This document shows positions 1-5,117 of a DNA stretch of 5,223 bases, piece by piece. Each line of letters begins with the position of its first letter. The stretch's first letter is position 1. Both the position numbers and the translations under genes were made by a program. Origin of the DNA: Treponema sp. Its GTDB lineage: Bacteria > Spirochaetota > Spirochaetia > Treponematales > Treponemataceae. The notes beneath the pieces were generated by a model. It worked only from the letters and a program-made list of their open reading frames with translations. It searched no databases and had not been told where the DNA came from. The stretch covers positions 1 to 5,223 of the forward strand of contig JAFOTA010000172.1 in NCBI GenBank assembly GCA_017421145.1, read 5' to 3'.

Positions 1-2
1 GA

Positions 3-158
3 TCAATCTGCGGCGGTATGACTTCAACACCGGCACTTGGAACATTGATTTCAACTGCGGGAACGGAAAAGGTTGCCGGAGCCTATGCTTCAACCTACCC
101 GATTGCGTTGATTTCGGTCGTCATCGTCTCTCAGGTTCTGATTATAATTTTCCGCTGA
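3..158 (+). CDS. C-terminal end of an AspT/YidE-type putative transporter (5' partial)
   Basis: The frame is open from the window edge and ends at TGA 156-158, giving 51 residues. It begins SICGGMTSTPALGTLIS and continues to a strongly hydrophobic end (IALISVVIVSQVLIIIF). The GGMTSTPALG motif followed by a Tyr-Pro-containing membrane helix matches what I know of the second duplicated half of the AspT/YidE/YbjL family (aspartate:alanine exchanger family, inner membrane). In such proteins this Gly/Thr/Pro-rich stretch is a conserved re-entrant or helix-breaking segment, and the last hydrophobic run is the final transmembrane helix. The substrate cannot be told from this fragment. The gene is followed within 25 bp by an intrinsic terminator, so it is the last gene of its transcript. 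The family call is fairly secure from the motif; the exact function is inference. Confidence 0.75.
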   Translation, partial: SICGGMTSTPALGTLISTAGTEKVAGAYASTYPIALISVVIVSQVLIIIFR

Positions 159-179
159 GCAATTTGATTTGAAACAACT

Positions 180-210
180 AAGCCCTGGATTTTTTCCGGG
201 GCTTTTTTTT
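180..210 (+). terminator. Intrinsic terminator of the transporter gene
   Basis: A 9-bp stem, AAGCCCTGG (180-188) against CCGGGGCTT (196-204), contains one G-U pair and has a 7-nt loop. It is followed directly by a T tract (203-210). It lies 21 bp after the transporter stop codon. The opposite strand has no T tract after the stem, so it should work only in the + direction. Confidence 0.9.
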
Positions 211-353
211 ATGCGGGCGTTTCCCGCCTTGCGGCGGGCCGGGCGTTACGTGGCTTGCTAACGCGCGGTACCCCACGCAGATTTGCTGCCGTCCGCATCA
301 AATCTGCGCGGGGCACTGTCGGCTTCCGCCGCCACCACTCCATGCCCTAACGC
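211..353 (-). repeat. Structured GC-rich intergenic element A (relative of element B)
   Basis: Read on the minus strand, this element starts GCGTTAGGG, continues through AGTGGTGGC (block 1, 353 down to 331), and holds a long variable hairpin. It then has block 2 (CCACGTAACGCCCGGCCCG, 253-235), a perfect hairpin CCCGCC-TTGC-GGCGGG (223-238 on +), and the end AACGCCCG (221-214). The central hairpin pairs CGCAGATTTG (276-285) with CAAATCTGCG (299-308) and extends to 268-316 with two mismatches. GCGTTA (243-248) and TAACGC (259-264, and again 348-353) give further pairing choices. No coding frame is convincing. The same blocks, order and spacing logic recur at 5118-5223. It lies 71 bp downstream of the deoxyribonucleotidase gene in the same orientation. 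A structured RNA or a miniature mobile repeat are both possible; the function is unknown. Confidence 0.7.
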
Positions 354-423
354 GGAGTCCTTCGATTTCCATAAAGATTTTTTTAATCGCTCCCCAAAAG
401 AAAATCAGCTATATGCGGATTCT

Positions 424-963
424 CTACCTGCTGGTGTTCAAGCTGAACCAGAGCCTGCGGAATTTCTCAAGGCATTTTTCAGCACCCTCATCTCTTTCCA
501 AAACTTCGCCGGGCCAGCTTTTTTTCGAGTTGATTCCGTTGAGATACTTGACTGCGGTTCCTCCGTTAGCAGTCCATGCGTAGAGGTTTGCGTTCCAGTC
601 GTCAATCAAAATGTCGCGCTTGTTCAAAGCCATGCCCCGGATGTTCGAGATGATGTTACGCTTTTCGGTAGACGTGGAAAGAAAATGCGCACCAAAATCA
701 AAGTCGGGAAACTCCTTCAAAAGCCAGTGGATTTTGTCAAGCGTCTGCTCGGTCCGCAAATCCCGTGGCACGGAAACCGATGTCAAGACCATGACGCATC
801 CTGGAATCTCCTTGTAGAGCGTCCGGAAAATTTCCATCGCAACGGAATCAGCCGAAAGTGTTGAAAAATAATGCCCCCCAATCTGCGCGAAGGGAGGCTT
901 TTCCCCGATGTATCCGTTTACGTCGTAAGTGGCAAGAACGCCGTCCATGTCAAAATAAATCAT
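424..963 (-). CDS. 5'(3')-deoxyribonucleotidase-like HAD phosphatase
   Basis: The gene encodes 179 residues. Four HAD motifs are visible in order: motif I FDMDGVLA with the nucleophile D5 and the general acid D7; motif II with T61-S62 after the hydrophobic strand CVMVL; motif III lysine K101 in STEKRNII; and motif IV DILIDDWNANL with the metal-binding D121-D122. Length, motif spacing and the IDDWxxNL pattern fit the NT5C-type 5'(3')-deoxyribonucleotidase family. That family removes phosphate from deoxynucleoside monophosphates in the cytoplasm and helps balance dNTP pools. The last ~35 residues are charged and unremarkable. The ATG at 961-963 is the only start that preserves motif I. It has no Shine-Dalgarno sequence, and a good promoter ends 6 bp upstream, so a leaderless mRNA is likely. 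The gene is monocistronic, divergent from fic and convergent with the transporter. Phages also carry such enzymes, but no phage genes are near. The substrate is inferred. Confidence 0.82.
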   Translation of the reverse strand: MIYFDMDGVLATYDVNGYIGEKPPFAQIGGHYFSTLSADSVAMEIFRTLYKEIPGCVMVLTSVSVPRDLRTEQTLDKIHWLLKEFPDFDFGAHFLSTSTEKRNIISNIRGMALNKRDILIDDWNANLYAWTANGGTAVKYLNGINSKKSWPGEVLERDEGAEKCLEKFRRLWFSLNTSR

Positions 964-969
964 AATTAT

Positions 970-998
970 AATATAAGGTCAGATTGCGATTTTTTCAA
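970..998 (-). promoter_or_regulatory. Promoter of the deoxyribonucleotidase gene, leaderless arrangement
   Basis: On the minus strand, TTGAAA (998-993) and TATATT (975-970) are separated by exactly 17 bp. Only 6 bp (ATAATT) lie between the -10 box and the ATG, so transcription would start at or beside the A of the start codon. There is no room for a ribosome binding site. Confidence 0.65.
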
Positions 999-1026
999 GG
1001 AAGGTTGCGGAAAGTGTAAAAAATAC

Positions 1027-1078
1027 CGGCAAATTATAACCTGTCTTTTTATCGTTTTTTTTACTTTATATTTTGCCG
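1027..1078. promoter_or_regulatory. Inverted repeats in the divergent region, candidate operator
   Basis: CGGCAAA (1027-1033) is repeated inverted as TTTGCCG (1072-1078). The arm centres are 45 bp apart, and the second arm lies in the spacer of the fic promoter. An overlapping pair, TTATCG (1049-1054) and CGATAA (1077-1082), shares the CG at 1077-1078. The DNA-binding domain of the Fic protein is an obvious candidate ligand, but this is inference, and short inverted repeats occur by chance in AT-rich DNA. Confidence 0.25.
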
Positions 1079-1093
1079 ATAACATGCTATAAT
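1065..1093 (+). promoter_or_regulatory. Promoter of fic with extended -10, leaderless arrangement
   Basis: A perfect TATAAT (1088-1093) is preceded by TGC, an extended -10 element. A weaker -35 box, TTTATA (1065-1070), lies at 17 bp spacing. The -10 box ends 7 bp before the fic ATG, so the predicted transcription start coincides with the start codon. Confidence 0.7.
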
Positions 1094-1100
1094 ATTTCCT

Positions 1101-2006
1101 ATGGCGAAGGTGGAATATATTTCAGTTGAAGAAGCCGCGAAACTCTGGAATCTGAGTGAAAGAAGCGTAAGAAATTACTGCTCGCAAGGCAGGGTTCCCG
1201 GAGCATTACTTGATGGGAAAACTTGGAAAGTACCATCCTCTGCTGAAAAACCGGGACGAAAAATTCGACATGCAGAAAAAGAAAGCAATCTGCTGTCATT
1301 TTTAAAACGTGAAAAGGAAGCCGGACTAAAAGGTGGAATATATCATAAAATCCAGATTGACCTCACGTACAATTCCAATCACATGGAGGGCTCGAAACTT
1401 ACACACGATCAGACCCGCTATATTTTTGAGACAAAAACCCTGGGCATTACGGATGAAGCGGTAAAAGTGGATGACATCATAGAAACGGTAAATCATTTCC
1501 GCTGCATTGATTTGATTATAGAAGGTGCGGGGACAAAACTTTCCGAGAGCTTTATAAAGCAGCTGCATTATATTCTTAAAACGGGAACAAGCGACGCTCA
1601 AAAATCATGGTTCCGTGTGGGCGATTACAAATCCCTTGGAAACGAAGTCGGTGGAAGAGAGACGACAAAGCCTTGTGATGTACCAAGGGAAATGAAAGCA
1701 TTGCTTTTGGAATACAATTCCAGGGACAAAATTACATTTGATGACATCCTTGATTTCCATGTCCGCTTTGAATCGATTCATCCATTTCAGGACGGTAACG
1801 GTCGTATTGGCCGCCTTATAATGTTCAAGGAATGTTTGAAACACGACATCGTTCCCTTTATCATCACCGAAAAATTAAAGCTGTATTATTACCGTGGAAT
1901 TAAAGAATGGAAAAACGAAAGGGGCTATCTGCGGGACACCTGCCTTACAGGACAGTATGCAATGAAATTAAGTCTGGATTATTTCGGAGTGAAATATTTG
2001 AAATAG
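1101..2006 (+). CDS. Class II Fic family adenylyltransferase with N-terminal helix-turn-helix domain
   Basis: The gene encodes 301 residues. Residues ~5-50 (YISVEEAAKLWNLSERSVRN followed by GRVPGA and WKVP) form a MerR/excisionase-like winged helix-turn-helix. Residues 92-97 (SNHMEG) match the inhibitory motif (S/T)xxxE(G/N), placed N-terminal to the catalytic core, which defines class II Fic proteins. The glutamate E96 is expected to block ATP gamma-phosphate binding. Residues ~170-185 (WFRVGDYKSLGNEVGG) form the target-clamping flap. The catalytic loop HPFQDGNGRIGR (227-238) is intact, with His227, the metal-binding Asp231 and Arg238. Such enzymes transfer AMP to target protein hydroxyls; the target here is unknown. 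The start at 1101 is required for the complete helix-turn-helix, yet has no Shine-Dalgarno sequence. No separate antitoxin gene is adjacent, as expected for self-inhibited Fic. The DNA-binding domain suggests autoregulation or targeting to DNA-bound proteins (inference). Confidence 0.93.
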   Translation: MAKVEYISVEEAAKLWNLSERSVRNYCSQGRVPGALLDGKTWKVPSSAEKPGRKIRHAEKESNLLSFLKREKEAGLKGGIYHKIQIDLTYNSNHMEGSKLTHDQTRYIFETKTLGITDEAVKVDDIIETVNHFRCIDLIIEGAGTKLSESFIKQLHYILKTGTSDAQKSWFRVGDYKSLGNEVGGRETTKPCDVPREMKALLLEYNSRDKITFDDILDFHVRFESIHPFQDGNGRIGRLIMFKECLKHDIVPFIITEKLKLYYYRGIKEWKNERGYLRDTCLTGQYAMKLSLDYFGVKYLK

Positions 2007-2038
2007 AGCGGGGAGTTTTTTTTACACGGAAACCAAAT

Positions 2039-2044
2039 TATAAT
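2039..2044 (+). promoter_or_regulatory. Candidate -10 box for the small-protein/lipoprotein pair
   Basis: A perfect TATAAT lies 33 bp after the fic stop codon. The expected -35 position holds only a T tract (2016-2023), so the promoter is weakly supported. If it is used, transcription would start near 2051 and make a leader of about 150 nt carrying the three hairpins. Read-through from fic is the alternative, since no + strand terminator is evident after fic. Confidence 0.3.
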
Positions 2045-2072
2045 AGGAGCTTCTAAAAAGGCCTGACATTTC

Positions 2073-2172
2073 CTTACCCCCCCGCAAAAAAAAATTACCC
2101 CAGAGTACTCTGGGGTAAGGTCTTGACAAAGACCTTAAAGCGAAGTCTTGCTACGCGCGACTTCGCTTTAAG
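2073..2172 (+). other. Three abutting hairpins with an alternative pairing (possible structured leader)
   Basis: Hairpin 1 is a perfect 24-bp palindrome with half-site TTACCCCAGAGT (2095-2118). Hairpin 2 is a 9-bp perfect stem, TAAGGTCTT-GACA-AAGACCTTA (2116-2137). Hairpin 3 is a 14-bp perfect stem, CTTAAAGCGAAGTC (2134-2147) with GACTTCGCTTTAAG (2159-2172), and an 11-nt loop. Adjacent hairpins share 3-4 bases at their edges. CCTTACCCC (2073-2081) is also perfectly complementary to GGGGTAAGG (2112-2120), so it could replace hairpin 1 and weaken hairpin 2. A C7 tract (2077-2083) and an A9 tract (2086-2094) lie between. On the + strand the block would be the 5' leader of the small-protein gene, ending 19 nt before its Shine-Dalgarno sequence. 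I do not recognise a known riboswitch here. Confidence 0.55.
2086..2118 (-). terminator. Intrinsic terminator on the minus strand
   Basis: Read on the minus strand, the palindromic stem (2118-2095) is followed at once by nine T residues (complement of A9, 2094-2086). This is a textbook intrinsic terminator. No protein gene upstream on the minus strand uses it (2119-3000 holds none that I accept). It therefore either ends an unseen antisense or small RNA, or blocks antisense transcription into fic. On the + strand the hairpin lacks a T tract. Confidence 0.6.
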
Positions 2173-2191
2173 ACACAAAAAAAAGAAAACC

Positions 2192-2198
2192 AAGGAGG
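2192..2198 (+). promoter_or_regulatory. Strong Shine-Dalgarno site of the 48-residue gene
   Basis: AAGGAGG lies 6 nt before the ATG at 2205. It is a near-ideal ribosome binding site and the main reason for accepting this short reading frame. It contrasts with the absent sites of the other three complete genes outside this pair. Confidence 0.85.
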
Positions 2199-2204
2199 AA
2201 TCTC

Positions 2205-2351
2205 ATGGCAAAAACAACGGTAAAACCCGGAAACCCCTACAGCGGGGAAGGCGGAAGGATGCCATCCACCACAGGAAAACCAAGCGGAGGAAACAGGGGA
2301 AACAACCCGCCATCAAGTCATTCTAGCGGAAGCAAAGGGGGAAAGAAATGA
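2205..2351 (+). CDS. Small basic Gly/Ser/Pro/Asn-rich protein, 48 residues, function unknown
   Basis: The reading frame runs from ATG 2205 to TGA 2349-2351. The protein begins MAKTTVKPGNPYSGEGGRMP and ends SSGSKGGKK. It holds 11 Gly, 8 Ser, 6 Pro and 4 Asn, with 6 Lys and 2 Arg against a single Glu and no Cys. It therefore looks basic and intrinsically disordered, with no signal peptide or membrane helix. Support for a real gene comes from the ideal Shine-Dalgarno sequence, and from the ATGA overlap of its stop with the start of the lipoprotein gene, which is typical of translational coupling. The structured block just upstream may control it. I do not recognise the family. It could be a small partner protein, a nucleic-acid-binding peptide or a leader peptide for the lipoprotein gene; all three are guesses. 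Confidence 0.7.
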   Translation: MAKTTVKPGNPYSGEGGRMPSTTGKPSGGNRGNNPPSSHSSGSKGGKK

Positions 2352-2887
2352 AAAAAATCAGAGCGTTGGTTATGGTGCTGCTGGCTACGGCGGCGCTAGG
2401 CTTCATGGGGTGTCCATCACCTTTCAGTACATCAAATAACTATACCGGAACGGTGAAGGTCAAAATCTTCAACAATGCCGATGTGCCACTGACGGTAAGC
2501 AGCATAACAGAATACGAGAACTACAACGGCTACATCTTGGGATCTTATGGGCAGGAAAACACCATTTCTGTCAATGGAAATAAAGAATTTGAAATTCCTT
2601 GTTCTTATCAATCATCTTCTCAATCATCGTATGGATATTATGCAGGAAAAACAAAAATAGACTGTCTCTGCACTTCCGGCTCATCCGTCGTCTATCCATA
2701 CGCAGGCTACATCAGCGGAACAAGCGTTACGATTTATACATCAGGTTCCGTAAAGCAAAAAACAAGAGAATACCAATTCAGCCATCCATCTTTGGAACTG
2801 AAATCCTCCAACCCGGGCACCATAACGGTCGTCTATAATTTTGTGAAAACAACTGGCGGTGATTATGTGCTCTGCAAGGTAGAATAA
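2348..2887 (+). CDS. Small Ser/Tyr-rich putative lipoprotein, function unknown
   Basis: The gene encodes 179 residues. The N-terminus is a clear lipoprotein signal peptide: MKKIR, a hydrophobic core, then LGFMGC with the expected lipidated Cys22. Phe at -3 is unusual for the canonical lipobox but fits the relaxed boxes of spirochaetes. The mature part (158 residues) starts CPSPFSTSNNYTGTVKVKIF and alternates short hydrophobic strands with Ser/Tyr/Gly-rich turns. This suggests a beta-sandwich. Four further cysteines (85, 106, 108, 176) could form disulfides in the periplasm or at the surface. It has a GGGGG-type ribosome site about 7 nt upstream, inside the preceding gene, and overlaps that gene's stop by ATGA. 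An intrinsic terminator follows, so the two genes form a closed transcription unit. I do not recognise the family. The role is presumably in the envelope. Confidence 0.85.
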   Translation: MKKIRALVMVLLATAALGFMGCPSPFSTSNNYTGTVKVKIFNNADVPLTVSSITEYENYNGYILGSYGQENTISVNGNKEFEIPCSYQSSSQSSYGYYAGKTKIDCLCTSGSSVVYPYAGYISGTSVTIYTSGSVKQKTREYQFSHPSLELKSSNPGTITVVYNFVKTTGGDYVLCKVE

Positions 2888-2908
2888 AATCGGTGAAAAC
2901 CATTTCGC

Positions 2909-2946
2909 TCCCCGTTTGTCACATCATGGCACGCGGGGATTTTTTT
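2909..2946 (+). terminator. Intrinsic terminator after the lipoprotein gene
   Basis: TCCCCG (2909-2914) pairs with CGGGGA (2934-2939), and seven T residues follow (2940-2946). The loop is long (19 nt), but the GC-rich stem and T tract, 21 bp after the stop codon, fit an intrinsic terminator. It separates this unit from the chemoreceptor gene. Confidence 0.75.
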
Positions 2947-2977
2947 ACCCATGCCGAATAACGAGACCATTTTTATC

Positions 2978-3006
2978 TTGCAAATATGCTTTTTATGTCT
3001 TAAAAT
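2978..3006 (+). promoter_or_regulatory. Promoter of the chemoreceptor gene, leaderless arrangement
   Basis: TTGCAA (2978-2983) and TAAAAT (3001-3006) are separated by 17 bp. The -10 box ends 7 bp before the ATG at 3014, and no Shine-Dalgarno sequence is present. This also supports choosing 3014 over the upstream ATG at 2951. The boxes resemble the housekeeping sigma factor consensus rather than the flagellar sigma-28 one. Confidence 0.6.
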
Positions 3007-3013
3007 TAACTGC

Positions 3014-5110
3014 ATGAACGATAAAACTTTTAAGATTTCGATTTTTTCCAAGGTTGTCCTTCTTTTTTCGGTGATTATTGTAACAGCGACAACAATAATC
3101 GGGATGGTCTCGTATAACATTTCTTCCAAGGCGTTGAGGACTTCCGTAAGTTTAAATCTTGATACAATTTCTGCTGATGTCGCAAACACGATTGTCAATT
3201 TAAACGAGAAACATTTTTCCTTGATTGAGGGCCTCGCAAAGCTTGATGTCATTACCGATGAAAATGTTTCTCTTGCGGAAAAAACAGCAGTGCTGACTTC
3301 CGTGCGTAAAAAACTTGGCGGGCGTTATGAAAACCTTGCGTACTATGACAAAGACGGAAACGCAATGCTGCCTGATGGTTCCGTAAGAAATTTTGCCGGC
3401 GCGGTTTATCTTGAAGCCGCGATGAGGGGCGAGCGATTCATTTCGGAACCTGCGTTCACGCCAGTCACGAACAGCGTCATGCAGAATTATTGTGTTCCTG
3501 TTTTTAATGATGACAATAAGCCGATCGGTGCGATTGTCCTTATTCTGAGTGGAAATGCGGTTTTGGACGTGGTAAAGGAAATCGACATGGGTGCTGGAAT
3601 GCATCCTTCCGTAATCAGCCGGTCAAGCAGATCCACCATCGCAAATCCGAATGCGAATACCGATGAAAACTCTACCGATGCGGAGATTGATGAAACCCAG
3701 GGGCTTGGACTTATATTGAACCATGTTTTCGAGGGGCGTGAAAATCAGGAAGATTTTGTTGACCCCACTCTTCACACACGCATGATTGTTTCTTACAAAA
3801 AAATTCCAAATACGGAGTGGACTATTTTCGCCGTTGTGCCTTATGATTTTTATTTTAATTCACTGAGCCACATGCAGCGTACCATAATATTCATCATCAT
3901 TGGAACCATCATTTTTTCATTTATAATAAGCGCTCCGTTTGTCCGCGTTATCGTAAAGCCGCTTATCACCGTGAAAAATTCCATAGGTGAAATTGCAAGC
4001 GGAAATGCGGATTTGACCAAGCGTATTCCGACCGCCTCAAATGACGAGGTTGGTGATGTGGTCAAAGGATTCAACCGCTTTGTCGAAAAACTTCAGGGAA
4101 TCGTCACGAACCTGCAGAATTCAAAAAAGGATTTGATTGCCGTTGACAACAATCTGCAGGCCAGTTCACAGGATGCGTCCTCCTCTATCGTGGAAATCAT
4201 TTCAAACATCGAAAGCGTTAACAGGCAGATTGTCAACCAGGCCGGCTCGGTAAATGAAACTGCCGGTGCGGTCAACGAGATAAGCGCGAACATCGATTCA
4301 TTGGAAAAGATGATTCAGTCCCAGGCGGCTTGTGTCACCGAGGCTTCCGCGGCGGTCGAGGAGATGATTGGAAACATCAATTCCGTCAACAATTCCGTCG
4401 GCAAAATGATTTCGTCGTTCAAAACTTTGCAGGACCAGTCGAACGAAGGTTCCGCTACCCAGAACAACGCCAACGAAAAAATCATCCGCATTGAAGAGCA
4501 GTCGAAGATGCTACAGGATGCGAACACCGCCATCGCGAACATTGCGGAACAGACAAACCTGCTTGCCATGAATGCGGCCATAGAAGCTGCCCATGCAGGT
4601 GAAGCCGGAAAAGGATTTGCCGTCGTTGCAGATGAAATCAGAAAACTTTCCGAAACCTCAACCGAGCAGTCCAAGACGATTGGATCCGAGCTTCAGAAGA
4701 TTCAGGTCACAATCCAGGAGGTCGTCGATGCCTCAAGCGACACAAACACGGCGTTCAGTGCAATCGCTCAGAGCATTTCCGATACAAGCCAGATTATCGA
4801 GCAAATCAAGGCGGCGATGGAGGAACAGCAGGTCGGCTCAAAGCAGATTATCAAGGCGCTGGAGTCGATGAACAATTCAACCACGGAGGTCCGTTCCGCC
4901 TCACAGGAAATGACGGAAGGAAACAAGCACATCCTTAGCGAGATTCAAAAACTACAGGTCGCAACCGACACAATGAAAGACAGCATTGAGGAAATGCATA
5001 TCGGTGCGGAAAGAATCAACAGGACGGGTGCGGATCTTTCGACAATTTCAAACCAGGTCGGAAACAACATCAAAAAGATTGGTTCCGAAATCGATTTGTT
5101 CAAGGTCTGA
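3014..5110 (+). CDS. Methyl-accepting chemotaxis protein with double-Cache sensor, HAMP and signalling domains
   Basis: The gene encodes 698 residues from the ATG at 3014 ([14 protein letters not shown]). An in-frame ATG at 2951 would add 21 residues, but that extension spans the promoter and has no ribosome site. Domain order: TM1 at ~14-32; a periplasmic sensor of ~255 residues of double-Cache type (it shows [45 protein letters not shown] and TIANPN, all dCache-like); TM2 at ~290-312; and HAMP at ~313-365 ([37 protein letters not shown]). A long cytoplasmic coiled coil follows. Its conserved hairpin tip is [20 protein letters not shown]...VADEIRKL (512-545), which contacts CheA and CheW. 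Gln/Glu-rich helices on both sides provide methylation sites for CheR and CheB. No C-terminal CheR-binding pentapeptide is present; the protein ends EIDLFKV. The ligand is unknown; dCache sensors often bind amino acids or other small metabolites. The gene stands alone. Confidence 0.95.
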   Translation: MNDKTFKISIFSKVVLLFSVIIVTATTIIGMVSYNISSKALRTSVSLNLDTISADVANTIVNLNEKHFSLIEGLAKLDVITDENVSLAEKTAVLTSVRKKLGGRYENLAYYDKDGNAMLPDGSVRNFAGAVYLEAAMRGERFISEPAFTPVTNSVMQNYCVPVFNDDNKPIGAIVLILSGNAVLDVVKEIDMGAGMHPSVISRSSRSTIANPNANTDENSTDAEIDETQGLGLILNHVFEGRENQEDFVDPTLHTRMIVSYKKIPNTEWTIFAVVPYDFYFNSLSHMQRTIIFIIIGTIIFSFIISAPFVRVIVKPLITVKNSIGEIASGNADLTKRIPTASNDEVGDVVKGFNRFVEKLQGIVTNLQNSKKDLIAVDNNLQASSQDASSSIVEIISNIESVNRQIVNQAGSVNETAGAVNEISANIDSLEKMIQSQAACVTEASAAVEEMIGNINSVNNSVGKMISSFKTLQDQSNEGSATQNNANEKIIRIEEQSKMLQDANTAIANIAEQTNLLAMNAAIEAAHAGEAGKGFAVVADEIRKLSETSTEQSKTIGSELQKIQVTIQEVVDASSDTNTAFSAIAQSISDTSQIIEQIKAAMEEQQVGSKQIIKALESMNNSTTEVRSASQEMTEGNKHILSEIQKLQVATDTMKDSIEEMHIGAERINRTGADLSTISNQVGNNIKKIGSEIDLFKV

Positions 5111-5117
5111 TGTTTTT

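Noticed and set aside
245..351. Integron attC site, suggested by GTTA and CTAAC motifs in element A
   Set aside because: The core-like heptamers are each off by one base and occur in the wrong order (GTT first, AAC last). Element B, clearly the same family, lacks them.
283..864. 193-codon open frame on the + strand
   Set aside because: It lies opposite the deoxyribonucleotidase gene and runs through element A. It has no ribosome site and no recognisable motif, while the minus strand shows all four HAD motifs.
1075..1082. Exact GCCGATAA, the sigma-28 (flagellar) -10 consensus, upstream of fic
   Set aside because: The position where a TAAA-type -35 should lie holds a T tract (1056-1063), and a better sigma-70-like promoter is adjacent. 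One 8-mer match in a window of this size is plausible by chance.
2123..2326. 67-codon TTG-started frame
   Set aside because: It begins inside hairpin 2, has no ribosome site and gives a Lys/Arg-rich translation of A-rich DNA. The frame starting at 2205 has the ideal ribosome site and ATGA coupling.
2951..3013. Upstream start for the chemoreceptor
   Set aside because: The 21 extra residues (hydrophobic, two Cys before Lys-Ile-Asn-Cys) are coded by promoter DNA. There is no ribosome site, and the usual short cytoplasmic N-terminus before TM1 begins at 3014.
4315..4674. 119-codon frame opposite the chemoreceptor signalling domain
   Set aside because: It is an antisense shadow created by the Glu/Ala/Ser-rich codons of the coiled coil, with no promoter or ribosome site.
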